Of a stretch of 60,000 nt of DNA, positions 46,177 to 60,000 are shown piece by piece. Both the position numbers and the translations under genes were made by a program. The number at the start of each line of letters is the position of its first letter. Within the stretch, counting starts at the first letter, position 1. The notes beneath the pieces were generated by a model. That model ran no database searches and had not been told where the DNA came from. It saw only the letters and a program-made list of their open reading frames with translations. The stretch covers positions 37,455,081 through 37,515,080 of the forward strand of contig OX485809.1 in assembly GCA_950295325.1 (NCBI GenBank). Direction: 5' to 3'. The stretch comes from Polytrichum commune (taxonomy: Eukaryota > Streptophyta > Polytrichopsida > Polytrichales > Polytrichaceae).

Positions 46177-49100
46177 CTAGTCATTGTTGGCCTCGCCACC
46201 GTTGTCTCTTTTTCTTCGCATACGTGATGCCCAAGATTCTCGCTTTGCACTCCTATTATGAAGGCCAGACAACTGGGATTCCCAATGGTCTTTCCATTGG
46301 GTAGAGTCTGGGTCAGGTCGAACCCCTGTCCTCCTTCGATTGCCTGCCCTCAACCCTGCGCCAATACTACGAGTGTTGAGAGGATTTTGCAACCAAAGAT
46401 CATAGTCGGCTCGAAGATGGGGATCTGAGAGAGTGTCATATGCCTCCTGCACTTGCAAAAAACGTCTTGTGCATTCCTCTCGCTCCGTTGGTGGACATAC
46501 ATCGGGGTGGTACCGCCGTACCATCTGCCTATATGCCACCTTGATCTCTAGCAACCCTGAAATTCCGCATTCCTCATCACTGTCATTTTTTTTTCAAGGT
46601 GCAAAAAACTATATTGTCACAAAGTTCGAGATAACTTCGAACATGTCCATCTACCAAGCTACAGGTGGTCCATGACTTCCAAATATTTGTAACATTACAA
46701 CAAAATTTTGCAAACTCAGAAGGTTGTTTACATTAGGATTGGTTGAGGTTGTGGTAGTGGTTTAATTTCTTTGATTCTATTGCCATGAAAAAGGAAAATT
46801 TGATTCTAACCACCCCCACCCCCACAACCACCCTTGATACACCACTTGCACACAACAATGTTGGGTGCTACAAAATGTCAAGGACCCTCCTATAAGTTTA
46901 GGGAGTCACCTTTTTGTGTACTTTAATGTCAGGCAATCAAGAACATACAACATCCAATCACATTACAAAAATAAAACACTCAAAACACAATTGAACGGAA
47001 GGCACAAATTTTGGTCACAAATCCTGGATTGTAATTGGTGACAACTTTATGGGTTTCTCATCCTTGTGTGTAAGTCATGACTTTCTACCAGATTACTAAT
47101 TTACCCCCCGGAAGTTGGACGTTTCATAACAAGCATCCAACATCTCAAGACTTTTTGCACTCACAAACGAGAGGTTACTTTTTGAAAGGTTGAATGTTCC
47201 AAACCATCCAATGTTCAACACGTGCGAGCAATATATTACCCCATCAAGACCCCCTACTCCGCATGGTTAACCACCCTTGGGGTGGTTGTTCATGCTCATG
47301 TGGCATCACTAGAGAGCTTCAAGACCAAGGTTTTGGTAGAAAGTTGAGACAAGCACTTTAATTCTACAATTCAAGGTTATCATGAATAATAATCACTTTA
47401 ATTTCCTCTCAAGTCCAAGAGATAGATTGCAATTCAAAAGAGACTGACCCCACCATCAACCACAACCACAAGGATGTGCACAAGACAAGTGCAAATGACA
47501 AAAAAAGCGAAGTTGTGGTGGATAGTGGTCATTAACCACTACCATGGCCACAACCACTTTGTAGTGTAAATGAACGACCCTTGACATGGTTTTGAGCTCG
47601 CACCAGACAGTCCAAAGGAAGGCCAACACTACGGACTCAAGCCAATGTATAGCCTGGTATGGTACACACATGCAAGAATACATCTATTGAAGAAATCTGT
47701 GAATCGGATCCAAAAAAAATTGGATTTTCATATAACCAACAATAGTCAAGAATTTATTCTGTAGATGCCAAACTCTCCCAATCCAAGTGACTTTAATGAT
47801 GGCAAAGTCCTTTCCCACAAGTTTCAATGACACCACCCAATGCAAATCATTGTTGTTGACCACACCTCAAACCATAGACTCACCATTGAAACTAGTTAGT
47901 GGTCAAACTATCATAATCCCTAGAGGTGTAAAATTATGTCAATTTTTTTCTTTCAATGTAGTTGAAAATAAGACACACTTTGAGTTGGAGTGTTCCCTCT
48001 ACAACTCCATTAGTAGAGACTTTCCTTTTTATTTGAGAATGTAGTACTAAGGAGTCTAAGTCTTTCTTCCAATTAGACCATCAAGTTGAATTTAGCCCCC
48101 ACTATCTCATGGAGACCACTGCACTCCACTACTCTAAGAAATTAGCCAGTTTTGATGCCACCTTGATGTACTTTTAGTCCCATAAGCCTTTTGGCTTCCT
48201 AGACTTTAGAATCAATTCCATTTTGTTTCATTGCAAGAGATCATTGCAATGCATACAACTTGCTACCTATCACATTCCATCACCATCTCAATCTTTGCTA
48301 GGATAGAATTGACATACAAGTCTCAAATAAATCACACAAACATCATCACAACTACGAAAGCCCACCACCAAAAGGTGGAAGTAACCTACGAGCAAAGAGA
48401 CTCTTCATTTATGCATGCTTCCTATGGAAACCGGCATTATACTATACTACTTCAACTACAAAACGAAATGTATTGCAAAAGGGGATTGTCAAAAGTACTC
48501 CTAGGTGTTGACTCCAATTCGAAGAAAAAAACAGCTACTTGATCAGGCTTATGATGGTCAGTTGCAGAAAAAGAGGATTAAGATCGGTCTACACAAAATA
48601 GGGAATTTGAGTGAGCTAGGAGTAGATTCAGAGTATGCAATAAATTTCCTCAATCTTGATCTCACATTTTTCTTACGACAAAGAATTTTCTCTGACCAGA
48701 ATGATAACCACCAATTGTCATCGCCTCAATTCCTTCTTCACCACCCACTGGCTTCAGGTTTACCGTGGATGGTGTGAAGTTGGAACAACTACCACAAAAA
48801 TTGGCTTTCCAGGTACTCTTTGCATCACTCTTGCATCACTATTGCAACCAGTCCCATATCCCTTGTTTATGAGCCTTGGTACACCTCTTCCATGTCAGAA
48901 ATATTTAACAGAAGGAAGAAAACAAACAAGAGTTCAACATCCTAACAAAAATAGCATCACTCCTACCAGATTGGCTCGAGTGCAAACTTGTGATTTGCAC
49001 TAGTGCCAAGATAGAAATCCTTTAAAGAAGGTTGCTATCTTAGAGAGCAATGGAACCTTCCATTTCTTGACCATTTAGGTGTTCTAATAAAAACCTCTTT

Positions 49101-50956
49101 AGTGGTTGCCTTCTATTTCTCAAGCATTTCTGAAGCATTTGAGTGTTCCGATGACTTACCTATTGGTGGCCCACTTCCATTTCTCAAGCATTTGAATGTT
49201 CCAATGACTAACCTACTTGGTGGCCACCTTCCATTTCTCAAGCATTCCTGAAGCATTGGAGTGTTCCAATGACTAAACTACTTGGTGGCCACCTTCCATT
49301 TCTCAAGCATTGGAGTGTTCCGATGACTAACCTACTTGGAGCATGCCTTCCATTTCTCAACTATTGGAACGTTCCGATGACTAACCTACTTGGTGGTTGC
49401 CTTCCATTTCTCAAACATTTCTCAAGCATTGGAATATTCCAATGACTAACCTACTTGGTGGTCCACCTTCCATTTCTCAAGCATTCCTCAAGCATTGAAA
49501 TATTCTGATGAATAACGTTCTTGATGGCCACCTCCCATCCTCAAGCATCGAGGTGACTAACCTAGTTTGGGAGCCACTCTCAATTTCACTCCTCGCTACG
49601 GCCACGACCGATAGATGATTATATTGTTTTCTTCTCCGCTTCTAGTGCCCCCATCTAAAAGAAAAGCCATCTCAATTCCATATTTGAGATACAGGGTATG
49701 CCAGACTTTTATCATCTACAGCGAAAAGGAGTAACCACGAGAAGCCACGAGGAACTGCCATCGGGAATATGCCGTCACCAATCACGATACCACGCCTTGA
49801 CTTCTTCTACGTTCTAAAGCAAACTAGTGACTGGAATTTTGTAAAAATTGATCCAGGCAAGTAAAATCGCACTCTTGCTGCTACCTAACTTGCAACTAAT
49901 GACAAAACCATTCCCCTGTGTGCAGATCCAATTGAGCACAGGATGCTGCGCTTATTCCACATCATTCAACACGGAATTACCTAATACCTCGAGGAGCAAT
50001 ATGGAGTTTTATTGCCAAGAATCTTATTGGAGGTATTTCGTCACCAACCACCACCAGCACACTCTACCTTGAACCCGACATTCTGCAGCAAAAGAGAAAC
50101 TGGAAATTCTACAAGTCTTTCCAGGTACTCTTGCTTTCTGACCTTAACTGCAATTTGGAGAAACCATTCCCCCTTGAGAGCCAAATTTAGATTAGAGGAG
50201 GAATGGTTTCTCCAAATACGAAAATACGAAACTTTGTTCTGTAGCAGTGACACTAGTTCGTCAATACATTAATTCAATCGTTCTAAAATTTGAAACCATG
50301 TCAAATCCCGGATGAGTGATGACGATGAAATTCTGAGAAATTAAACCATTGACCTAGGAGCACAAATTATGTGCAAAATCATACAATCTCCATCATTTTT
50401 ACAAGACATTGCCTATTTCAATACCTTTGTAAACTAGTGATAGATATTTAGGAAATTTTCAATTTGTTTAATTCCACCAAATAAAATCTCACTTCAATGA
50501 TGAACTAGCCTCACTTCTACCGTAACCTCGAGATGCAAGAATCCGGTTGAAGATATTTCACTGCCGACCACTATAACCCGCTTTCAAACTCTGCATTCTG
50601 TCAGCAGCGAAAAAAAGGTGACTAGAATCTATCTGTACGCTAGTGCGAAGAAACTCACCTACATGCTGAGAAATCTCGAGAAAATCGTAGAGAGTGGGTA
50701 TCGGCGATGGACGACTGTCGCGAGCAGGATCGGCGGTGGAGCTGCTGCAATTCACTCGTAATCGTCCAGCCCGCTGCTGCAGCTGTGAAGAAGATTGGCG
50801 CCAGGGGAAAGATTGCAACTGGCTCTCTAATCTCCTGCGCATGTGATGATGCCCATGCTTGCTACTACTGGCCCAATTTTCATGTCGATTGCGCAATTCA
50901 CATGGTAAAGCCAAGGCTATCATACACATGGACCCTATGTAAACTGTCATCGCCAT
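46177..50956 (-). CDS. chloroplast J20-type DnaJ co-chaperone
   Basis: Exons 50956-50659 and 46556-46177, 225 aa. The donor is GTAG/GTGAGT and the acceptor TTTCAG/GGTTGC; the 4.1-kb intron joins FLEISQHV to GLLEIKVAYRQM in frame. Residues 1 to ~75 are Ser/Arg-rich without acidic residues in the last part, a plastid transit peptide. The J domain runs from TLYDFLEIS through HPD (116-118) to EAYDTLSDPHLRADYD. The tail has WKDHWESQLSGLHNRS, typical of the Arabidopsis J20 (DJC26) group, which hands inactive DXS, the first enzyme of the MEP isoprenoid pathway, to Hsp70 for refolding or degradation. Length matches (about 200 aa). No zinc finger or substrate-binding DnaJ domain is present, as expected for a type III J protein. 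The exact start Met is uncertain; other Mets lie within the first 40 residues. Confidence 0.88.
49050..49565. repeat. tandem array, units of ~55-66 bp
   Basis: Eight or nine degenerate units built on CTTCCATTTCTCAAGCATT, GTTCCAATGACTAACC and TACTTGGTGGCC. Confidence 0.9.
50153..50217. repeat. hairpin with 18-bp perfect arms
   Basis: ATTTGGAGAAACCATTCC (50153-50170) and its exact inverse (50200-50217), with a 29-bp loop; MITE-like in appearance. Confidence 0.85.
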
Positions 50957-51954
50957 ATCTACATGAAATCCACTGCCAAAATGTTTCTTATTTCTCTTTT
51001 CTACATCATTTTTCGACTTGTCTAGAGATTGTCTCTAATGTGCATCTCTGACCATAACCCACTTTGCAACTTGGATCGACTAGCCACTTTAGCAATCTTG
51101 AATGCTACCAATACTTTACCAGGCTACTCTTAAACTAAGAAAGAAGAAACTCTTCAAAAATGCTAGAATTTATTGGGAGCCCTTCCTGAACACCCGAAAT
51201 CGTGGCGGAGGTGGCATCTCTAGAATCTAGAGGGTTGATTTGCAGACTTGAACTAAAGTGTAATCGTCTCAAGAATGGGATTCAAGACCCGCTAACTTAG
51301 TGCACAGATTCAAGGCATGTGCACAGATTCATGTCGGAAATGCCTTCAATTTTAGTTTCTTCGCCATCCCCAGGCTAGCTCCAAGTCCCGCCCAAAGACA
51401 CAAAAATGAGATCCTACCTTATCTGTTCCGAGTAAGTTACAAAGATTGTCGCTCACTCACTTCAAGTACACTCCACTTGAATTTTTCCCCCAAAAGACAA
51501 GAAATCCTCCACGATTATGATTGAAATCGGATAACTTAGCAGTACGGCGGTACCGTGAATGTGCGCCAGCTTGATACCTACAAGCCCAAAAGACTAAACC
51601 TACTCGTCTCTTCCCTACTACTTGAGAGTGTGACTGAGGTTTAGCGGTAGATTTTAGGGTAGTTTTATGCTTATTTAAGCGGTGAAACGGTTGGCAAGCT
51701 TCTAAAATCTTTGATCTTCTGAAACACAACCAGCAAAAAGTTTCACAACCAGTGTTTGTGTTTTTTTGGCGAAATATAAGTAGCATACGTGTAAAAGGGT
51801 CCAGCAGCAACAAACATGTGTCAATTATAAAAATTACAAAATTACAAATTAAAAATTAAATGTCTAAACCTACAGGGCAGGTATAACCACTTATGCTTAG
51901 CTTCTTCTCCAAAGGTATCACCACCGAGCAGCAATTCCAACTCAATTCATTTAT

Positions 51955-52180
51955 CTATTGAGAGTTGTCTAACTCCTATGAATAACATCCGTCGATTGGG
52001 AGTTGTTTAACTCTAATATAAAGATCTTTCAAAGTAAGGTGTCTAACTCCGATGCAAAGATCTTTCAATGGGGAGTTGTCTAACTCTTGTTCATAATTCG
52101 TTCACGGGTTGTCTAGCCCTTGTGCAACATTCATTCTTCGCTTGTCTAAACCATTTGTTTCTCTAGAGTTGTCTAATTAC
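51955..52180. repeat. degenerate tandem repeat, ~45-50 bp units
   Basis: Repeated GAGTTGTCTAACTC and AAGATCTTTCAA words in four to five units. Confidence 0.75.
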
Positions 52181-53714
52181 AATACCATCTACTCATATGC
52201 TAAGTACAACAAAGTATGGTTAGTCATCATTCTTTTGTAGTCAATCAATAAAATCTCTCAATGTAGGTACATCCCACTCATATTCTCTTCTCGAGACTTA
52301 CACACAACCTGTTGGTGTATGCTAGGCCAACTTGTGCTGCAATGGCTTCTATCCTCAATTAACCATCATCACCATTGTTTAGCCTACACTTAGGTGTCTT
52401 CTTTCTATTTAGCATGTGCTTGGCCATCTTCTTCATGTTTACCTCTTGCAATGTTGTGCAAGTAAATCGCATCTACAAAACAAGGCAGCATACATTCCAC
52501 ATTATTGAATGTGCATTGGGGCTAGAAATCACCATTACATCACCTAGATGAGTTCATTCATGCTATGTCAAAATGATTGACTGCTTTGTGCACGTTCAGT
52601 TAGGCTTCAATTTAGGGTTAGCAAACGGATTGAGACTCAATTGGAATCATTAGGGGTGTGCAATATCCATTCCATGTGCCTTTTTGGTGTCATGGTACAT
52701 GTAAATTGCCATGGCTGACACATTCTCATGTGCTTCTTGTTACAAGAGGCCATGACCCGATGAACCTATTGGATCAATGTCACCATCTTTGGTACACCGC
52801 CACTTTATCTTGAAAACAATACCAATGATCCCAGAGCACGATTCATGCGTTTTGCCATGTCGTTGACATGGCTCAATGTTGTTGGAGTAATTGCCCCTAA
52901 GCTTTGTAACCAAGTCCCCAATGGGGTAAGTGACATGAGAATGGTGTGTGACCTTGGGGCACTCATGTACCGCAAATGTAGCATAACCAACATAGACATT
53001 GTTGTACCCATGTGGATCACAATAAGCAGGGGGGTGTCTATAACTATGAAACCATAGGCACATTGATCATGGCAAAATTTTGGGACCTGATGTAATTGGT
53101 TGTGGTTACAAGAGGTTATTTTTGATTGAATTGATGCCTCCCCCCCCCCAAAAAAAAGAAACAGGGAAAGAAAGAGCAGGGTGTTGGTTCAAAAGGAAAA
53201 GAACATCACAAAAATCGAGGCGGGTCCACTTCCGGTGACCATTGGGGCTATCACACAACTCCTCATTCATCTCCATGGCCCAAGTTTGTGAGGGTTTTCA
53301 AATTAAAACTCCATGAGAGGAGTCAACAACCACTTAAAGCTTGAGGGTTGGAGGTTTATGAAACACCTCTCTTGACTCTTGCCCTTCTCATCTGGTGGAA
53401 TTTATTCTTGACAATTTGACCAAAGCGATCCAACGTAAAAGTAGCTATCCTTTCTTTAGAGTTTTTTTTTGAGGCACCCAAAAAAATCAATTTAACAACA
53501 ATTGTTGCAGTAAGGATCTTTAAAATAATAAGCTACTATTATCAGGTTTTCTGCCCCTCTCACAATGACATTGTTGATTTCGGGTTTTGTAAAAATTGCA
53601 CGTGTCTTACTCAATTGGGCATTTCTACACTTCAATTTGTCCCCTTTGATTGTCCAAATGCTAGCATAAATTAATCGTCCATAGATAGAACTTTTTAATC
53701 AACATTGTACAATT

Positions 53715-53870
53715 TTCAAGTTGGGTGAGTTGATCATTGCATACTAGGTTTCTTCAATGTGTATGTACATGAATTCTATCTTGTTGCTATGTCATCAACA
53801 CATTCTTAGTTTTCTACTTAGGTTTGAATGAATTTCAATCGAAGGGTTTTCCTATTAGTTTTTGTTGAGA
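53715..53870 (+). repeat. direct duplication, copy A (copy B 54650-54805)
   Basis: Shared: GATCATTGCATA, AGGTTTCTTCA, TTAGGTTTGAATGAA, AAGGGTTTTCCT and TTAGTTTTTGTTGA, about 80% identical and 935 bp apart. Copy B ends about 320 bp before the ATG of the deaminase gene. Confidence 0.8.
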
Positions 53871-55124
53871 GTTCCTACACATAGAAAGTTTGTGCAAGCA
53901 AATTTGAATTGGCCCTTAATGGAACTTTTTAATGTATGATTTTCAAGTTTGGTGAGTTGATCCCCATGGCTAACACATAGTGTGACATACAAGAATCACA
54001 TGCGGAAAGGATATAATTGTGTGGGGGGTATTATGTTAATTAGCTAATCTTCTAATTGTGCATATTTTACAATACCTTTGAATTACTTTGAAAAGTTGGG
54101 ATTTGTTATTTTCATCTACCATATGTTTATTATAAATCAACAAGTGGCTTGTCGCAAGAGCAATATGCCCTATGATTATCCTCCACACATGCCCAATTCT
54201 AGTTGGTTGTTTGACCAAGGCCAAACTATGGCTCATTTCATAAACCGAGAACCAATAATTCATTGCAACGCAGTTTAGCCTCAAAGCAATTTCATAAATC
54301 CATAATACAAAATGGACATACACAAAACAAATATGCACTCAAGAATAACATGAATTGCATTAATCGCGAAACATAAACCAATTACCTCTTGAAGTATAAT
54401 AATGGAAATTCTACTAATATAACCCTTTTGCAAATTTTTATAACATCATATCTTAGAATAATACAAACTTAACATTCTAGGAATTTATAACAACCTACAT
54501 TATTTTGAACTCAAAATCACATTTGGTGTGGGCCTTATTTTTTTTGAAACCGTTTCAATTGTTTTAATACCATCAATAATCTTTTTTATTTTATTTTATT
54601 TTATTTAAACCTCAACGTTTCTAATTTTCGGGAAGTGTCGGCCCTGGGCCCGAGCTGATCATTGCATAGGTTTCTTCAGTGTGACGTATGCACAGGAAGT
54701 CGATGCTGTTGCTATGTGATCAAAGACTTTTTACTTTTCTAGTTAGGTTTGAATGAACTTTCTAGTGTAAGGGTTTTCCTGTTAGTTTTTGTTGACGAGA
54801 TTTGTCAAACACTGATTTTTGATGACATCTGTTCTTACCTATTCGGTCCCCTCCACAAAAGCATCAATGATCAGCAAGAGGAGCTTGTTGGGAGATGGAT
54901 GTGATAGGGATTATCGTGTATTCAATCAGTAAGTTATGCAAAAATTGCACCCTAGCACAAACATATGAAGACCTGATGTCACAGATATTACAAGGTGGAG
55001 GAACTAGCAATTATGCCGTGTCCCCATTTACATCTGATGACAGTAGCGACCTTGTAGTTCTTCAAGCTTGTGTCAAGGATACCTAATTTGGTTGGCGCTT
55101 TCTGCACAAAGTTTATTGGTCACT

Positions 55125-57523
<2,399 letters not shown>

Positions 57524-58776
57524 CGACAAGATGGTAGATTTGGTGGGGATGCTGGCTGTTCCGGCAACAATTTTCTGATATTGAAGACACAAATTCAGGA
57601 ACTCCATTCAAGTCCTGAACAACATTATTCGATGTTTTTCCTAAAATTGAAATAAATGGATTCTCACTGCCTTGAAAGCAGTTGCCATTCACGTGCAACT
57701 TTTGCTACATTGTGTAGTCTTTTTCTTATTATATGGAGGTGATGAATGAATTGAATATAATGCTGGGTATGAATGGATGCGTAGAGCACTGGGATTAGCA
57801 CGTTTTTGCATTGCTTGTACTTGTCTCGCTGTATAATTCATGTTAATATTCAGATTTACTGTATCGCACCTCAAATCGTAGTAACTCAGATCTATTCCAA
57901 GGTGCTATAGGTGCAACTACCTATTTGTTTTTGTCCATCCTTTAGAAATAGGTTACTGAGACCAGGTTGGGTAATAGAAATGAAAGGCCGTCCATCAGCA
58001 AGGCGATCACCTTTCCAACCACTGGAAAGAAGACGCATGATGCTCGAAATTTTTTGCTTGTAATAAAATATAAAAGCATATGCAGAATTTCGAAAAACAT
58101 GATCACAAGACTAATCATGTAGAAGATGGAGATCGAACCGAAAAAAAGGGATGTTTTATTCTCAAAATGTATTAAAACATTTAGCAGCATTGTTTCAGTG
58201 ATGCTTCTCACCCACGTGTGTTTTGGGTATTTTGGAGTACTTCAAAATCTTCGCAATCGGTGCCATATTAAATCCTCTTCTCTAATGTCTGAATATCTAT
58301 CTCGCAGAGCTTCTGGAGCCCAACTTACGTACAGTCCGAACTACAGAATTATGTGGAAACCATGTTGCAAAATTCAGTTGACGAGTCTAACCCAGGCAGA
58401 CCTGATTGATTGGACACAATGTAGTATGCAGAATTTTGAAGAATCTGGTAACAAGAGCACAAATGCAGAAGATGAAGATTAATCCAAACAAAAGGAGAAG
58501 TCGGCTTTTAAAAAGACAGGCATTAAGCAGGAATGGCGTTCTTATCTCCATATGTAAGACAAGATGTGAGACATGTTTTGCATAGCAGCATTGCTTAGTT
58601 TACATTGACGACTGTGGGTATCCTGTACGACTTCAGAAGTCTTTCTATTCTTCACCGTATTGTACTCTCTTCCCTACTGTCTGTGAACATCTCGCGGAGC
58701 TTCTGGAGCTCAACTTGTCAGTTAGTATGTTACAGTTTAAACTACAAAATTGTGAGGGAATGGAGCTTGCAAAACT
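57524..58776. other. 3' intergenic region between convergent genes
   Basis: It holds the 3' ends of the TAD2-like and oxidase-like genes. 58270-58440 is a diverged copy of 58670-58860, i.e. of the oxidase 3' end. Nothing else is recognised. Confidence 0.55.
58270..58440 (-). pseudogene. remnant of a second oxidase 3' end
   Basis: It matches the stop-codon region of the oxidase-like gene at 58670-58860: shared GCAGAGCTTCTGGAGC, CAGGCAGAC, GATTGATTG and TGTAGTATGCAGAA. In reverse the frame resembles AYYMIFAVNQG but is broken. It indicates a former tandem copy or a partial duplication. Confidence 0.6.
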
Positions 58777-59808
58777 TTAGCTAACCACTTGGATCCAGGC
58801 AGACTTGCTAGGGATACCCTGATTGACTGCAAAAATCATGTAGTATGCAGAAGGGGCTAATGAAGGGACAGGGGGAGCTGTGGCGGTCAAGTTGTAAGTG
58901 CCAAGCCCCACTGGCACCAGGGGTGCAACAAGCAAGCTCAACAGCCTCTGCCCTTGCGCAAACGAGTGGGTGACAAAAGGAGCACTCAGAAGGTTAAGTT
59001 CCAGTCCTGCCACCGGAGCCACAGGTAAGGTGATGACGATGGTGAATTGCGTGTTGTACGTAACGTACAGCGGTGATGAGATGATCGTAGGTCTGCTGGT
59101 GGTGTCGTAAATTGCGTCCAGGTATGGTGGCGAGAACGCCTCAATTCTTAACTCTGTAGGAAAAGGTCCAGTGAACGTGTAGAATTGATGTGTGTTACTG
59201 CCAGCTAGTAACACACGGCCGTCCTGCAAAAGGAAAAATCAATGATAGCTTAAAATTCATGAATAACTGGAGATTTAACTGGAGTGTAAAAGGTATGTGG
59301 CCCTAATGAGGACACTTCCAATTCCAAATCCAGGCCTGTAGAACGCAGGTCTGTGGACCCAGGTCCACATTAAACCTAGAATGATGTTGTACGTTTTATA
59401 ATCTCATGGGAACACAAATCTTTTTGGTGTTCCTTCTCGACTACAAGCCTTGCCATAGACCAGTCAAATCGACGTGTCCGATTTAGAAGAGCGACCACAT
59501 AAGTCCCAGAAAGCTTACTACTTCATAGTGCAATCTGGAAAGCGAAGACTGTCAGAGACCTGTGGAAACTAACTCTGAACGGCAACATGGATATTACGGG
59601 TAGGATTCCAAGAAATGAGCATTAGTGTCGAGAAATCGGAGAGGAATAGGGATAGATGGGCTTACGTCCAAAAGGTTGGCTGTGGAATGGTACATCCGGG
59701 GAATCGTGGTAGGTGCCCACGGTGCAAACCGTAGTCCAAATGCAGCATCGGGATCATACACCACAGGGTTCAGCACTGGGTTATTGGCGTTACCCCATCC
59801 TTGGGAAC
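58777..59808 (-). CDS. glyoxal/galactose-oxidase-like protein, 3' end
   Basis: Two exons in view: 59808-59666 and 59223-58777 (about 196 aa); more exons must lie beyond the right edge, since the first visible exon starts at an acceptor (GTGCAG/GTTCCC). The donor at 59665 (GGAC/GTAAGC) and acceptor at 59224 join TANLLD to DGRVLLAGSN. MYHSTANLL carries the Tyr-His copper-ligand pair known from galactose oxidase (Y495-H496), and the His in APFVTHSFAQGQR corresponds to H581. The C-terminal beta-sandwich (DUF1929-type, FSPPYLD to SAWIQVVS) is complete. Family members are secreted copper-radical oxidases that make H2O2 from aldehydes or alcohols in the cell wall. The N-terminal signal peptide and kelch propeller are off the window. 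Confidence 0.9.
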
Positions 59809-59822
59809 CTGCACAGTAGTCA

Positions 59823-59985
59823 AAACCCCCCAAACATTAACATTCGGAGGTACGATAAACGTTGACAAACAACGGATTTATCATCACTACTGTTGATGGT
59901 GAGGACCTCAAAACTCCAAACATTGAGATTTCGGGGATAGTACAACCATCGACAGACAATAAATTCATCATGTCTACTGTAGGAG
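59823..59985. repeat. two ~80-bp direct repeats in an intron
   Basis: 59823-59900 and 59909-59985 share CCAAACATT, TTCGG, GACAAAC/GACAGACAA and TTCATCAT...CTACTGT; they lie within the intron upstream of the first visible oxidase exon. Confidence 0.65.
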
Positions 59986-60000
59986 GAAATTAAGTGCTAA

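Larger units (their letters stand above)
46557..50658. other. 4.1-kb intron of the J20-like gene
   Basis: It contains no recognisable gene. It holds a tandem array (49050-49565) and an 18-bp-arm hairpin (50153-50217). Short frames at 47787, 48231, 48505 and 48656 are unrecognised. Confidence 0.6.
50957..55124. other. intergenic region between J20-like and TAD2-like genes
   Basis: No gene recognised in 4.2 kb. The near side must contain the J20-like promoter, the far side that of the deaminase gene. 51955-52180 is a degenerate tandem repeat. 53715-53870 and 54650-54805 are direct copies. A C/A homopolymer run is at 53139-53158 and a (TTTTA)n microsatellite at 54585-54607. Reverse-strand frames at 51457-51813 (118 aa) and 52740-53063 (107 aa) show nothing conserved. 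Confidence 0.5.

Noticed and set aside
52740-53063. 107-aa reverse-strand ORF
   Set aside because: No conserved motif, no splice or promoter support, and equally open shadows on both strands.

Overview
The window is a piece of a land-plant nuclear genome. Evidence: GT-AG spliced genes with many introns, a plastid-targeted J20-type DnaJ protein, a plant-type insulin-degrading-enzyme-like protease, a glyoxal-oxidase-like gene, TTTAGGG-type telomere motifs and a decayed Ty3/gypsy pol. The clade cannot be fixed from the sequence; a seed-free plant is a guess. No rRNA, convincing intact tRNA or CRISPR array was seen.

Layout. 1-3075: a 42-bp minisatellite entering from the left edge, a short tandem repeat, then AT-rich gene-poor DNA. 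3080-19882: a very large DNA transposon (about 16.8 kb) with 28-bp perfect terminal inverted repeats beginning AACACTATATTCG and a possible TTAG target duplication. It carries a leftward, two-exon DDE-type transposase (DUF7869-like, 979 aa) and a rightward cargo reading frame (13040-17503) whose parts look like a ParB/sulfiredoxin-type domain, a circularly permuted (beta-class) DNA methyltransferase fold and a coiled-coil/disordered tail. An FCP1/SCP-type HAD phosphatase-like gene (17882-19548) follows. The cargo frame is broken by two in-frame stops. About 25 copies of a GC-rich palindrome (core ACGGACGCGCGTCCGT) were found only inside this element, in its central bidirectional control region, in introns and once in coding sequence. 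A smaller TIR element (9654-11336) is nested in the control region.

19887-34300: repeat-rich, gene-poor DNA with a MITE-like element, a dead gypsy pol, and a fold-back element (27296-32585) with ~650-bp inverted arms. One of its arms is split by a 1.39-kb MULE-like element (30711-32101) that has a perfect 10-bp target duplication and a 179-aa AT-hook ORF.

34309-60000: the host-gene part. It holds an IDE/M16 metalloprotease (26 exons, + strand), a DnaJ20-like chloroplast co-chaperone (2 exons, - strand, 4.1-kb intron), a TAD2/ADAT2 tRNA adenosine deaminase (7 exons, + strand) and the 3' end of a glyoxal/galactose-oxidase-like gene (- strand, running off the right edge). These are ordinary housekeeping or cell-wall genes with no visible functional link to one another. 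The unusual biology is in the 3-20 kb transposon: if its proteins work together, a transposase, a DNA-binding or modification-like protein and a phosphatase-like protein may act on the palindrome family, but that is inference.
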